Counted from the first letter of the stretch, positions 17,017-25,838 are shown. The stretch is 64,000 bases of DNA from Polaribacter vadi (GCF_018861005.1 NZ_JAHKQL010000009.1:1-64000); one strand, 5' to 3'. The notes: generated from the sequence alone by a model not told the origin. Program-made: numbers and translations.

Positions 17017-18340
17017 TTCTGGTTGCTTTTACTTGTTTAATGCGTTTTTTATCTAACGCTTCTATGGTAAACGTATAATTCTTGAAGTTTATTTTCTCTC
17101 CTTTTCTTGGAAATTTTCCAGATATTTCTAAAATAAAGCCAGCTAAGGTTTCGCTTTCGCCTTTTTCTTCTTCAAAAATTTCTTCGTCTTCATCATCTAA
17201 AACTCTACAAAAATCTTTAATTGTAGTTTTACCTTCAAAGATATAATTGTTTTCATCTATTTTAGAATACTGTAAATCATCATCATCAAACTCATCATTT
17301 ATATCGCCTACAATCTCTTCAATAACATCTTCTAAGGTAACTAAACCACTTGTACCTCCATATTCATCAACCACAATTGCTAAATGATTTTTACGGTCTC
17401 TAAAATCATCTAACAAATCGTCTAGTTTTTTATTTTCTGGTACAAAAAAAGCTTCACGAACTAATTCTTGCCATTTAAAAGTTTTCTTATTTAAGTGTGC
17501 TAATAAATCTTTAGCATATAAAACACCAACTATATTATCGATGTTTTCTTTATAAACAGGGTTTCTAGAATAACCGTTTTCAAGAATTTTATTTAAGACA
17601 ACTTCGTAAGATTCTTCATCCGAAAGTGCAAAAATGTCTATTCTTGGTTTCATAATTTGCACAGTTTCTGTATTACCAAAATTTACGATTCCTTCTAAAA
17701 TTTTCTGCTCATCTTTTGTAGTTGCACCTTCAGAAGTAAGTTCTAAAGCTTGCGATAAAGTTTCTACTGAAAAATTAGAATTTTTATTACCTAATTTCTT
17801 TTCTATAAACTTAGTTAATGTAATTAATGGTAAGCTAAAAGGTGTTAAAATTACATTTACTCCATTAATAAATTTTGCCATTAATTTAGAAAATTTCAAT
17901 GCATTTCTAGACGCATAAACTTTTGGTAAAACCTCACCAAACAAGAGAATTAAAAAAGTTACTAAAACAATTTCTATTAAAAAACGAACAGGAACTTCGA
18001 ATAAAATTAGGTTTAATTGATAATCAAAATCAGCAAATATTGTTTCTGCTAAAGAGGCAAATAAGAGTACAATTAAAATATTTATAAAATTGTTGGTAAT
18101 TAAAATTGTTGCCAATAATTTTCTAGGTTTATCTAATAAATCTACAATTATGTTTTGTTCTTTGCCTTCGCTAGAAAGCGAATCTAAATCTGTTTGTGAA
18201 AGAGAGAAAAAAGCAACTTCTGTGCCTGAAATTAATGCAGAACTAATAAAAAGAAAAATTAATGCAAGAATATTTAGACCTACAATAAAATCTATAGAAG
18301 TAAATATTAAGAGTAATAAAGGTTCAGGATCTGGGTCCAA
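17009..18340 (-). CDS. gldE: Gliding-associated CBS/CorC-type membrane protein GldE
   Basis: 443 residues. An N-terminal DUF21/CNNM membrane domain (about 20-200, with SALISGTEVAFFSLSQ) is followed by two CBS domains (about 215-345, with VDEYGGTSGLVTLEDVIEEI) and a CorC/HlyC-type C-terminal domain. The family handles divalent cations or has unclear transport roles. GldE was linked to gliding in F. johnsoniae because extra copies partly suppress gldB mutants. The order gldE then gldD, with an 8-base overlap, is the conserved arrangement. ssb lies 20 bases upstream. Confidence 0.93.
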   Translation of the reverse strand: MDPDPEPLLLLIFTSIDFIVGLNILALIFLFISSALISGTEVAFFSLSQTDLDSLSSEGKEQNIIVDLLDKPRKLLATILITNNFINILIVLLFASLAETIFADFDYQLNLILFEVPVRFLIEIVLVTFLILLFGEVLPKVYASRNALKFSKLMAKFINGVNVILTPFSLPLITLTKFIEKKLGNKNSNFSVETLSQALELTSEGATTKDEQKILEGIVNFGNTETVQIMKPRIDIFALSDEESYEVVLNKILENGYSRNPVYKENIDNIVGVLYAKDLLAHLNKKTFKWQELVREAFFVPENKKLDDLLDDFRDRKNHLAIVVDEYGGTSGLVTLEDVIEEIVGDINDEFDDDDLQYSKIDENNYIFEGKTTIKDFCRVLDDEDEEIFEEEKGESETLAGFILEISGKFPRKGEKINFKNYTFTIEALDKKRIKQVKATRNA

Positions 18341-18360
18341 AATTTAAATATTTTGATTAA

Positions 18361-18798
18361 TTAAAAAGGTAAATCGTCATTTTCTTCTGGTGTAACAGTT
18401 TTAGTTTCTGGAGCAGAAGGTTGTTGGTTTTGCTGAGGATTATTAGCGTTAGCACTATTGTTTTTGGTAGATAACATTGTCATTTCGTTTACATGCACTT
18501 CAGTAGAATAGCGTTTTATGCCATCTTGCTCCCACTGACGGTTTTTTAATTTACCCTCAACATAAACTTTATCACCTTTACTAAGGTATTTTTCGCAAAC
18601 TTTAGCCAAGCCATTTCTAACTACAATATTATGCCAATCTGTATTTGTGATTTTTTCTCCAGTTTGTTTATTGGTATAACTTTCTGATGTTGCAATAGGA
18701 AAACGACCTACACAATTTTGATCATCAAAATAATGCATTTTTATTTCATCACCTAAATTACCAATTAAAATTACTTTGTTTATTGTACCTGCTGCCAT
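18361..18798 (-). CDS. ssb: Single-stranded DNA-binding protein
   Basis: A 145-residue SSB. The OB fold starts MAAGTINKVILIGNLG with WHNIVVRNGLAKVCEKYL and GKLKNRQWEQDG in the middle. A Gln/Asn/Pro-rich linker follows, and the acidic tail ends DDLPF, the peptide that recruits partner proteins. It coats single-stranded DNA in replication and repair. It lies upstream of gldE in the conserved mutY-ssb-gldE-gldD order. Confidence 0.97.
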   Translation of the reverse strand: MAAGTINKVILIGNLGDEIKMHYFDDQNCVGRFPIATSESYTNKQTGEKITNTDWHNIVVRNGLAKVCEKYLSKGDKVYVEGKLKNRQWEQDGIKRYSTEVHVNEMTMLSTKNNSANANNPQQNQQPSAPETKTVTPEENDDLPF

Positions 18799-18807
18799 AG
18801 CTTAATT

Positions 18808-19104
18808 TTAAAATATTTTAGATAGTTTATCAGGGTTTTGTTTACTGTTAAACACATCAATAATGATTACTTTATTAGTTTTTCTTTCGTAGATTATTTT
18901 ATAACTCCATTTAGGAATAAATCGATACTTGTCATCATCTATAATTAGTTCTCTAGAAAAATCAAAACGTTCATCTTTTAAAGAATCTCCTAATTCTAGT
19001 AAAGAATCAAAAACGTGTTTTGCGTTTTTTGGACTATCTTCATAAATATAATCATAGATTTTAGCTAAAGATTGCATAGATTTAGAAGACCAGAAAACTT
19101 TCAT
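18808..19104 (-). CDS. ParE/RelE-family toxin
   Basis: A 98-residue protein with the RelE/ParE fold pattern: VFWSSKSMQSLAKIYDYI at the start, helix KNAKHVFDSLLELGDSL, then YRFIPKWSYKIIYERK and VIIIDVFNSKQNP at the end. ParE members poison gyrase, whereas RelE members cleave mRNA at the ribosome; sequence alone does not separate them. Its ATG overlaps the stop of the upstream antitoxin by one base, the usual toxin-antitoxin coupling. Confidence 0.85.
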   Translation of the reverse strand: MKVFWSSKSMQSLAKIYDYIYEDSPKNAKHVFDSLLELGDSLKDERFDFSRELIIDDDKYRFIPKWSYKIIYERKTNKVIIIDVFNSKQNPDKLSKIF

Positions 19105-19349
19105 TATCTATTTAAAACATAATTTCTGACTTCTTCAGAAGTATATGTTTTTTCTCCAGCCTCAACGCTTTCGCTAATTTTGTTTAAATGCGCTTTGTAT
19201 TGTTTTTTTGTTAAACCTTTTCCATCAGCAGTATAAATAACAAATTCATTTAATGAACTTTTTTTAAGTTCATCAATTTTATTGAGCATCTTTTCATCTA
19301 GATTATTAATCCATTTAGCGAGCTCGTCTCTTTTTGCTTCTACATTCAT
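19104..19349 (-). CDS. Antitoxin of ParE/RelE-type pair
   Basis: An 81-residue, helix-rich, charged protein upstream of and coupled to the toxin. Its N-terminal half may form the dimerisation or DNA-binding part. The C-terminal half (VEAGEKTYTSEEVRNYV) looks like the toxin-binding segment seen in many such antitoxins. The family is not certain, and the call rests mainly on position. The pair sits between ssb and mutY and probably regulates its own promoter. Confidence 0.75.
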   Translation of the reverse strand: MNVEAKRDELAKWINNLDEKMLNKIDELKKSSLNEFVIYTADGKGLTKKQYKAHLNKISESVEAGEKTYTSEEVRNYVLNR

Positions 19350-19413
19350 GACTAATATTTATGTAAATATACTAAAAACTCAAAAAATAAATCTTAAAAT
19401 AAGTTAACATCGA

Positions 19414-20457
19414 TTACTTTTTAGTTATAAACGCTTTTAAAAAATTAGCGATTAATACAGGTACAGGATATTTTTCTATATCAGACCAATTTATTTTTGC
19501 TTCGGATGAAGTAGCTGTTTCTACAATCCAGAATTGTGTGTGTAAATGTTGATGAGATAATTTATGAACAATCTCCTTTTTATTGAACAGTGAAATTGTT
19601 GTTTCATTAGGAAAAAGTGCTACAAATTCATCAGAAGAAATTATATCATTTTTGTTGATGTTTTTATCGCTTTCAACTAATGGAAATTGATACAAGCCCT
19701 GCCAAATACCTTTTCCTTTTCTTTCTGACAGAATCGTTTTGTTATCATTTGTTTTTATCACTAAAAAATTAAAATAACGATTTCTAACTTTTACTTTTTT
19801 CTCTTTTACAGGTAAAGTTTCTATCAAGTTTTTTTGAAGGGCAACACAACCATCAGCAAAAGGACAAAACATGCACAATGGTTTTTTAGGTTTACATTGT
19901 ATAGCGCCAAAATCCATAATTGCTTGATTAAATGTACCTGGTTGTGTTTCGTCTATTAACGTTTGTGCTAATTTTTTGAACTCTTTTATACCTGCAGATG
20001 AATTAATAGGAGTGTCAATACCAAAATATCTAGATAAAACACGATACACATTACCATCTACAACTGCTGTTGGTTCATCAAAACAAATAGAAGCAATTGC
20101 TGATGCTGTATAATCGCCTATTCCTTTTAATTTTATTATTTCTTTAAATGTTGATGGAAACTCGCCATTAAAATCACTCGCAATTTGTTTTGCAGTAAAA
20201 TGTAAATTTCTTGCTCTAGAGTAATACCCTAAACCTTGCCACATTTTTAAAACGGTGCTTTCTTCTGCTTTTGCAAGGTCGAAAACTGTAGGAAAAGTGG
20301 AGGTAAATTTTAAGTAATAAGACAAACCTTGTGCAACTCTTGTTTGTTGCAACATAATTTCTGATAACCAAATATAATAAGGATTTTTAGTTTTGCGCCA
20401 AGGCAATTCTCTGCTGTTTTGTAAATACCAGTAAATTAAAGTGTTAGAAAAAATCAT
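19414..20457 (-). CDS. mutY: A/G-specific adenine glycosylase MutY
   Basis: Removes adenine mispaired with 8-oxoguanine. Seen: MLQQTRVAQGLSYYLKF, the helix-hairpin-helix LKGIGDYTASAIASICF with the catalytic-domain VVDGNVYRVLSRYFG, and the [4Fe-4S] cluster as C-x6-C-x2-C-x5-C (CKPKKPLCMFCPFADGC). A NUDIX-like C-terminal domain (about 225-345) provides 8-oxoG recognition. The 347 residues are the normal family length. It is transcribed away from hup. Confidence 0.96.
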   Translation of the reverse strand: MIFSNTLIYWYLQNSRELPWRKTKNPYYIWLSEIMLQQTRVAQGLSYYLKFTSTFPTVFDLAKAEESTVLKMWQGLGYYSRARNLHFTAKQIASDFNGEFPSTFKEIIKLKGIGDYTASAIASICFDEPTAVVDGNVYRVLSRYFGIDTPINSSAGIKEFKKLAQTLIDETQPGTFNQAIMDFGAIQCKPKKPLCMFCPFADGCVALQKNLIETLPVKEKKVKVRNRYFNFLVIKTNDNKTILSERKGKGIWQGLYQFPLVESDKNINKNDIISSDEFVALFPNETTISLFNKKEIVHKLSHQHLHTQFWIVETATSSEAKINWSDIEKYPVPVLIANFLKAFITKK

Positions 20458-20520
20458 CGATTAAAAATAGAAATGCAATATTACATTTTAAAATTCACAT
20501 AATTTTAGTTGTTTAAATTT

Positions 20521-20548
20521 TTGGAATTGATTAATTATCATATATTTG
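20521..20548 (+). promoter_or_regulatory. Promoter of hup
   Basis: TTG at 20521-20523, a 17-base spacer and TATATTTG at 20541-20548. The block from 20541 is identical to the one before rplU (1840), down to TATATTTGCATCCGCATTT. The start codon is about 50 bases downstream. Confidence 0.7.
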
Positions 20549-20598
20549 CATCCGCATTTTTGAAAGTAAATTAATAAAAATATAATAAAAGTAGAGAC

Positions 20599-20889
20599 AT
20601 GACGAAAGCAGATATCGTATCAAAAATTTCAGATAAATCAGGGATCGAAAAGACAGATGTTTTAGCAACTGTTGAGGCGTTTATGACTGAAGTTAAGGAC
20701 GCATTAGAAAATGGAGATAATGTTTATTTAAGAGGTTTTGGTAGTTTTATTATCAAAACAAGAGCAGAAAAAACAGGTAGAAATATTTCTAAGAATACAA
20801 CTATTAAGATTCCAGCTCACAATATTCCAGCTTTTAAACCAGCTAAAACTTTTACAGAAGGAGTAAAAAATAAAGTAGCTGTTAAATAA
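20599..20889 (+). CDS. hup: HU-family DNA-binding protein
   Basis: A 96-residue nucleoid protein starting MTKADIVSKISDKSGIEKTDV, with the core GDNVYLRGFGSFIIKTRAEK and the DNA-contact arm RNISKNTTIKIPAHNIPAFKPAK. It bends and compacts DNA as a dimer. It has its own strong-type promoter and is followed after 47 bases by a tiny basic protein in the same direction. Confidence 0.96.
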   Translation: MTKADIVSKISDKSGIEKTDVLATVEAFMTEVKDALENGDNVYLRGFGSFIIKTRAEKTGRNISKNTTIKIPAHNIPAFKPAKTFTEGVKNKVAVK

Positions 20890-20936
20890 CAAAATACTAA
20901 TCTAAACCTTAACAGGTTTAAAAACATCAGAACATT

Positions 20937-21026
20937 ATGCCAAGTGGTAAAAAAAGAAAGAGAGCAAAAATCTCTACACACAAAAGAAAGAAAAGAGCTA
21001 GAGCAAATAGACACAAGAAAAAGTAA
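20937..21026 (+). CDS. 29-residue Lys/Arg-rich conserved peptide
   Basis: ATG 20937 to TAA 21026 encodes a peptide starting MPSGKKRKRAKISTHKRK and ending RANRHKKK, with about 60% Lys/Arg/His. I recall near-identical peptides between hup and rng in other Bacteroidota, which argues for a real gene. The composition suggests an RNA- or ribosome-bound peptide, but no role is known to me. It is below the usual annotation cut-off. The terminator hairpin begins inside its last codons. Confidence 0.75.
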   Translation: MPSGKKRKRAKISTHKRKKRARANRHKKK

Positions 21027-21043
21027 GCGTTAGCTTACTTTTT
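21018..21043 (+). terminator. Terminator overlapping the end of the 29-residue gene
   Basis: Stem AAAAGTAAGC / GCTTACTTTT with loop GTTA followed by T-rich sequence. The stop codon TAA (21024-21026) lies in the left arm. It would end the hup transcript before rng. Confidence 0.7.
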
Positions 21044-21174
21044 CGTTTATAGTTTAGCGAAAAGAATTACAAGTTCATTGACATCGAGGTTACACAAACC
21101 TCAAATGGTATTACAAATACCTGACAATATTAATCCATCTGCACAAAAAAGTGCAGTGTTAAAACCAGTTCAGT

Positions 21175-22719
21175 ATGAAAACAGAATTAATAATTCGTTC
21201 AAATTCATCTGATATTGATTTTGCCTTATTAAGAGATGGAAAACTTATTGAATTAAATAATGAAACAACTGATAACAAATTTTCTGTTGGCGATATCTTT
21301 TTAGCCAAAATAGGAAAAGTGTTAACAGGTTTAAATGCATCATTTGTAAATGTTGGCTATCCAAAAGATGGTTTTTTACATTATCATGATTTGGGTGCAC
21401 AAGTAAACTCATTAAATTCGTTCATTAAGAAAGTAAGCACAGGTAAGTATAAAGATTTCACTTTAAAAAACTTTCGAAAGGAAGTAGACATTAACAAAGA
21501 CGGTAGTATTAAAGATGTACTAAAAACAGGGCAAAACTTGTTAGTACAAATAGTAAAAGAACCAATTTCTACAAAAGGACCAAGATTAAGCTCTGAGCTT
21601 TCTATAGCTGGTAGATATTTAGTTTTAGTCCCTTTTTCTAATAGAGTTTCTGTATCTCAAAAAATAGCAGATCCTAAAGAAAAAGAACGTTTAAAAAGGT
21701 TGGCAAAAAGTATTAAACCTAAAGGTTTTGGAGTAATTTTAAGAACTGTAGCTCAAGGTAAAATGGTTGCAGAATTAGATAAAGACTTACAAAACTCTTT
21801 AGAACGTTGGAAAACAATGTGTAAAAGAATACCTAACACAAACACACCAACAAAAATTTTAAGTGAGTTAAACAGAGCATCTTCTATTTTAAGAGATGTT
21901 ATGAATGAAACCTTTACAAACATTGTAACAAATGATGAGACTTTGAAAGTAGAAATTAAGGAGTATTTACAAGAAATTTATCCTGAAAAGGAAAACATTG
22001 TAAAACTACATAGATCTACAACTCCTATTTTTGAAAAATACGGAATTGAAAGACAGATTAAAACATCGTTTGGAAAAACTGTTTCTATGAGTAAAGGTGC
22101 TTATTTAGTTATAGAGCACACAGAGGCTTTACACGTTATTGATGTAAATAGCGGAAATCGTTCTAATAAAGCTGGTTCTCAAGAAGATACTGCATTAGAG
22201 GTAAATTTAATTTCAGCCACAGAAATTGCACGTCAATTACAATTACGTGATATGGGTGGTATTATTGTTGTTGATTTTATTGATATGCACAAAGCTGAAA
22301 ACAGAAATAAATTGTTTCAGCACTTAAAAGATCAAATGGCTTTAGATAGAACAAAACACAAAATTTTACCTCCAAGTAAATTTGGGTTAGTTCAAATTAC
22401 AAGACAAAGGGTTAGACCTGAGTTAAGTATAAAAACTACCGAAGACAACCCAAATATAAATGGACAAGTAGAAGCTCCTATTGTTTTGTTAGACAAAATA
22501 GAGGCTGATTTAGAAAAACTTATCTTTAAACTAGAAAGTAATAAATCAACAAATAAAAAGATACAATTACATATTCATCCTTTTATTGCTGCTTATTTAA
22601 CAAAAGGAGTAAATTCAATTCGTTTTAAATGGTATTTAAAACACAAAAAGTGGATTACAATTATACCTAGAGATGCTTACACATACTTATATTATAAATT
22701 TACTACTGTAAAAGAGTAA
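21175..22719 (+). CDS. rng: Ribonuclease G/E family endoribonuclease
   Basis: 514 residues. An N-terminal S1-like domain (about 35-125, GDIFLAKIGKVLTGLNASFV) is followed by the RNase G/E catalytic core with TKGPRLSSELSIAGRYLV and the Mg-binding IDVNSGN and VVDFIDM Asp sites. The Zn-link region normally with CPxC is not obvious here. It cleaves single-stranded A/U-rich RNA in rRNA maturation and mRNA decay. There is no long RNase E-like C-terminal scaffold. It follows hup and the small basic gene after a terminator and a 148-base leader. Confidence 0.93.
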   Translation: MKTELIIRSNSSDIDFALLRDGKLIELNNETTDNKFSVGDIFLAKIGKVLTGLNASFVNVGYPKDGFLHYHDLGAQVNSLNSFIKKVSTGKYKDFTLKNFRKEVDINKDGSIKDVLKTGQNLLVQIVKEPISTKGPRLSSELSIAGRYLVLVPFSNRVSVSQKIADPKEKERLKRLAKSIKPKGFGVILRTVAQGKMVAELDKDLQNSLERWKTMCKRIPNTNTPTKILSELNRASSILRDVMNETFTNIVTNDETLKVEIKEYLQEIYPEKENIVKLHRSTTPIFEKYGIERQIKTSFGKTVSMSKGAYLVIEHTEALHVIDVNSGNRSNKAGSQEDTALEVNLISATEIARQLQLRDMGGIIVVDFIDMHKAENRNKLFQHLKDQMALDRTKHKILPPSKFGLVQITRQRVRPELSIKTTEDNPNINGQVEAPIVLLDKIEADLEKLIFKLESNKSTNKKIQLHIHPFIAAYLTKGVNSIRFKWYLKHKKWITIIPRDAYTYLYYKFTTVKE

Positions 22720-22748
22720 CCTATATAATAAGGCAATAATTTATTATC

Positions 22749-22783
22749 AAAAAACCCCACAATTTTTAATTGTGGGGTTTTTC
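22749..22783 (+). terminator. Terminator after rng
   Basis: A strong stem AAAAACCCCACAATT / AATTGTGGGGTTTTT, 30 bases after the rng stop, with A and T runs on both sides. It can serve rng and the convergent gene ending at 22805. Confidence 0.85.
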
Positions 22784-22804
22784 TATTTTATATAAATCTT
22801 AATT

Positions 22805-23338
22805 TTAAGACCAAGGTTCTTTGTTAACTTCTAACTGTTTTTGGCTTGTAAGCAAGGCTTTTTTATTTTGTTCTGTTTCTCCAATTTTTAAACAAGAGTA
22901 TAATAAAAAACTAATTTCTAAGTCCTTTTTATCTAATAATAAGAGTTTTATAGATTCTTTAAAATTTTCATCAGAAAAAGATTCATCAAATTCTGCAATC
23001 TTAATTTCGTTTTTATAAATAGATATTCTCTTTTTATAATGAATGTTAACTGCATAAGTAACTCCATTAATATTAATAGAATAAATGGTTTTTCTATTGT
23101 TTTGAGAAATCAGTTCTATAATTGCAGCATTGTTATTCTCTATGCTAAATACCATTTTCCATTTCCAAAATTGAAACTTTTTTGTAATTTTATAAATGAT
23201 ATTTTCCTCTTTATTAAAAACCTCACAACCAAATTTACCAAAATCCATAAACCAACTAGAAATATATTTTATTTCTGTTGATAAATAAGTAATTAAAGTA
23301 TTATTGTTGTGTTTTATTGTGTATAAATGTAAATTCAT
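22805..23338 (-). CDS. Hypothetical protein
   Basis: 177 residues, no signal peptide or membrane segment. It looks beta-rich, with repeated strand-like stretches (YKITKKFQFWKWKMVFSI, YSININGVTYAVNIHYK, ISIYKNEIKIAEF), then a helical region (ESIKLLLLDKKDLEISFLLY). The beta part vaguely recalls tubby/LURP-one-like folds, but this is a guess. I prefer ATG 23338 (MNLHLYTIKHN) over the in-frame TTG at 23347. It is isolated between rng and the phosphodiesterase gene. Confidence 0.6.
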   Translation of the reverse strand: MNLHLYTIKHNNNTLITYLSTEIKYISSWFMDFGKFGCEVFNKEENIIYKITKKFQFWKWKMVFSIENNNAAIIELISQNNRKTIYSININGVTYAVNIHYKKRISIYKNEIKIAEFDESFSDENFKESIKLLLLDKKDLEISFLLYSCLKIGETEQNKKALLTSQKQLEVNKEPWS

Positions 23339-23413
23339 AGGGAGCAATATTAGTTCACAAAAATAGAATAACTAAAGTAAAATTGAATTATTTATATGAT
23401 TAAAATAACGCCT

Positions 23414-24385
23414 TTATTTTCTTAAAAATGCAATAACTTTATCAGGGAAATCTGTAAAAGCACCATCTACATTAGCATCAATTAAAAGTGTTTGCATCAT
23501 TTCTTTAAAGGATGAAAACTCTGCTAAATCATCTGCTCTAAAAGTATAAGGATGCACTTTTAAACCTAACTCATGGGCATCATCAACAAGTGTAGTAAAC
23601 GTAAATTTATCACCTTCTTTTTCACTTAGAATTTGTCTGTACCAAGGGCCAATACCATCTGCATAAGTTGCAAAATGTACTAATTGTTTTGTTTCTTCTT
23701 TAAACTCCATTAACTGAACCAAAAATAATTTAGATTTTAATTCTTTACGAATTCTTTCTAATTCTTTGGCATTAAAACACTGTAATATACAGTTGTCTTT
23801 TTTGGTCTTGTAACCATAATCAGAAAGAACTTTTAAAACAATTTCGGTTAAATTTTTATTTTCTTTTTGATGAAATTCTGGCGCTTTTATCTCTGGATAA
23901 ATCCCAATATTTTTACCTGTAGATGTATTTAAACCTTGTATTAATTCGATTTCTTCTTGTAAAGAATGCAGTTTAAAATCTCCATGCCAAACAGGAAAGC
24001 GATTCGAATATACTTGTTTGCCTGTTTTTGGATTAAATCGTTCTGAAACTTGTAATGTTTTTAATTCATCAAAAGTAAAATCGATAACATAATAACGATT
24101 ATCACTTCTTTTTCTCTCAGGAAATATTTTAGCAACATCAGTTACATCATCCAAATAAATATCATGAATTACAATAGGCACATCATCTTTACTTAATACC
24201 AAATCTTGCTCAATAAAATCTACATTCATTGCATAAGCCATTGCTTTTGCTTGCAAAGTATGCTCAGGTAAATATCCAGAAGCTCCTCTGTGTGCTATGA
24301 CTATTTTTTTGCTCATTGGTTTTAGTTTTTGATGTGTTTTTTTACATCCAAAGATAATTATTAATAAAAGTATTATTTTCTTCAT
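23414..24385 (-). CDS. Glycerophosphodiester phosphodiesterase lipoprotein
   Basis: A GDPD/GlpQ-family TIM-barrel enzyme that splits glycerophosphodiesters to glycerol-3-phosphate and an alcohol. Seen: IAHRGASGYLPEHTLQAK with the catalytic His-Arg-Gly, DFIEQDLVLSKDDVPIVIHD with the metal-binding Glu and second His, and YPEIKAPEFH. The N-terminus MKKIILLLIIIFGCKK gives a lipobox (Cys14), so it acts at the envelope, probably in phospholipid breakdown or phosphate scavenging. Length is 323. It closely resembles periplasmic GlpQ rather than cytosolic UgpQ. Confidence 0.92.
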   Translation of the reverse strand: MKKIILLLIIIFGCKKTHQKLKPMSKKIVIAHRGASGYLPEHTLQAKAMAYAMNVDFIEQDLVLSKDDVPIVIHDIYLDDVTDVAKIFPERKRSDNRYYVIDFTFDELKTLQVSERFNPKTGKQVYSNRFPVWHGDFKLHSLQEEIELIQGLNTSTGKNIGIYPEIKAPEFHQKENKNLTEIVLKVLSDYGYKTKKDNCILQCFNAKELERIRKELKSKLFLVQLMEFKEETKQLVHFATYADGIGPWYRQILSEKEGDKFTFTTLVDDAHELGLKVHPYTFRADDLAEFSSFKEMMQTLLIDANVDGAFTDFPDKVIAFLRK

Positions 24386-24406
24386 TCTTTAAAAGTATAA
24401 CTTTTG

Positions 24407-24414
24407 TAGTTTTG
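24407..24414 (+). promoter_or_regulatory. TAnnTTTG element abutting a start codon
   Basis: TAGTTTTG lies 5 bases before the ATG at 24419. If it is used as the -7 element, the mRNA would start at or next to the ATG, giving a leaderless or nearly leaderless transcript. Confidence 0.4.
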
Positions 24415-24418
24415 CGAT

Positions 24419-24658
24419 ATGAAGTTAGCGTTAAAAATAATGTTTATTGTCTTTTTACTTTGGATGATAGTAGGAATATATCTTGTTAATACAGAACATG
24501 AAAAAGCCCAAATTGTTATGGGTTTAGGCGTTTTGTTTTTGTCTTTTTTATTTATGCCTTTGTTTATTTATTATAGATATAGAGATGGTAAATACAAGAA
24601 GTATATTCTAAATGATGAAAAACTTTTGAATGCTTTTAAAGGTGTTAAAAAAGATTAG
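24419..24658 (+). CDS. Small membrane protein
   Basis: 79 residues with two predicted helices (about 3-24 and 31-53) and a basic cytoplasmic tail (YYRYRDGKYKKYILNDEK). No family recognised; small two-helix proteins of this type are common in Bacteroidota. It is divergent from the phosphodiesterase gene and convergent with the endonuclease-like gene, whose stop it overlaps by 4 bases. Confidence 0.65.
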   Translation: MKLALKIMFIVFLLWMIVGIYLVNTEHEKAQIVMGLGVLFLSFLFMPLFIYYRYRDGKYKKYILNDEKLLNAFKGVKKD

Positions 24659-25629
24659 TCTTTCTTTTTTAAAAAAGCATATACAGGGAAATGATCTGAA
24701 AAACCACCTTTATACCAAGGGCCAATATAAGTTCTAAAAGGGCTTCCTTTGTATTTGCCTTTGTAAATTTTCATCCACTTTTTATTAAAAACCTCTGCAT
24801 ATTTAAAGTAGCTTTTACCCTCTTTTTTTTCTAAGAAGTTTTTAGAAAATATAATTTGATCAAATAAGTTCCAATTACCATTATAAGTTAAAGTACCATT
24901 GCCTTTTGCTAACAGACTTTTCATAGGATTGTAAAAATCATCTTTAACCAAAAAATCTTTTACACTTGTACTTGTAGGGTCATCATTAAAATCGCCCATA
25001 ATTATAATTTTTGGGCTCATTTCTTTACTTTTTATTTCTTCGATAATACCTCTTGCAGTTTCTGCAGCAATAATTCTTTTAGGTTCAGTTTCTAGGGCAC
25101 CTTCTCTTCTAGAAGACCAATGATTTACTAATATATGTACTAACTCACCGTTTAAATTTCCACTAACTTTTAAAATATCTCTGGTGTAATCTCTTTTGCC
25201 TCTTTCATCTTTTAAATAAACAGGGTAAGTTTCAGAATCAATCAACTCAAAAGCAATTTTATTGTATAATAAAGCAACATCAATTCCACGTTCATCAGGC
25301 GAATTATGATGTACAAAACCATAATGATGTTTTTTTAAATAAGATGAATTTGCCAAATCAGAAACCACTTTTGCATTTTCAACTTCTACCAAACCTACAA
25401 TTGCAGGCGGATATTTAGATCTGTTTAAACCCAATTGAGAAATTACAGAACTCAGTTTTTTTATTTTAGAATCATAGCGTTTATAGTTCCATTTGTTTCT
25501 TCCTTTAGGTGTAAAATCATCATCCGCAGTTTTAGGATTGTCTATAGTATCAAATAAATTTTCTACATTATAAAATGCAATTGTAGTTATATTTTTTTTC
25601 TGTTTAGATGATGATAGTGTTGGAAACAT
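24655..25629 (-). CDS. Endonuclease/exonuclease/phosphatase family protein
   Basis: 324 residues. An EEP-fold hydrolase with FYNVENLFDTIDNPKTADDD, VGLVEVENAKVV (catalytic Glu), LVNHWSSRREG, MGDFNDDPTS (catalytic Asp/Asn) and FSDHFPVYAFL (catalytic Asp-His). This subgroup is a Mg-dependent phosphodiesterase whose substrate (nucleic acid, phospholipid or other) cannot be told from sequence. There is no clear signal peptide. I start at ATG 25629 (MFPTLSSSKQ); the in-frame ATG at 25707 would add 26 residues of low conservation. Confidence 0.85.
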   Translation of the reverse strand: MFPTLSSSKQKKNITTIAFYNVENLFDTIDNPKTADDDFTPKGRNKWNYKRYDSKIKKLSSVISQLGLNRSKYPPAIVGLVEVENAKVVSDLANSSYLKKHHYGFVHHNSPDERGIDVALLYNKIAFELIDSETYPVYLKDERGKRDYTRDILKVSGNLNGELVHILVNHWSSRREGALETEPKRIIAAETARGIIEEIKSKEMSPKIIIMGDFNDDPTSTSVKDFLVKDDFYNPMKSLLAKGNGTLTYNGNWNLFDQIIFSKNFLEKKEGKSYFKYAEVFNKKWMKIYKGKYKGSPFRTYIGPWYKGGFSDHFPVYAFLKKKD

Positions 25630-25810
25630 ATTTTTTACTTTATTGTAAAAATAGACAATTATTTTAGGGCATTCATAACTTAAACCTCTAGTTTTATTAA
25701 CTTTCAAATAACTATAAATAATAATTACTATTATAAATTTGTAGTGATTAAAATTTGAATTTGGCTATAGAAAGAATTAACTGAATAAGTACGAAATTTA
25801 AAATAGCTAT

Positions 25811-25838
25811 AAAATCCTCAATTTCATTGAGGATTTTT
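25811..25838. terminator. Bidirectional terminator-like hairpin
   Basis: AAAATCCTCAAT / ATTGAGGATTTTT stem with a short loop and symmetrical A/T flanks. No gene ends beside it on the plus strand, so it may end an unannotated transcript. Confidence 0.6.
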
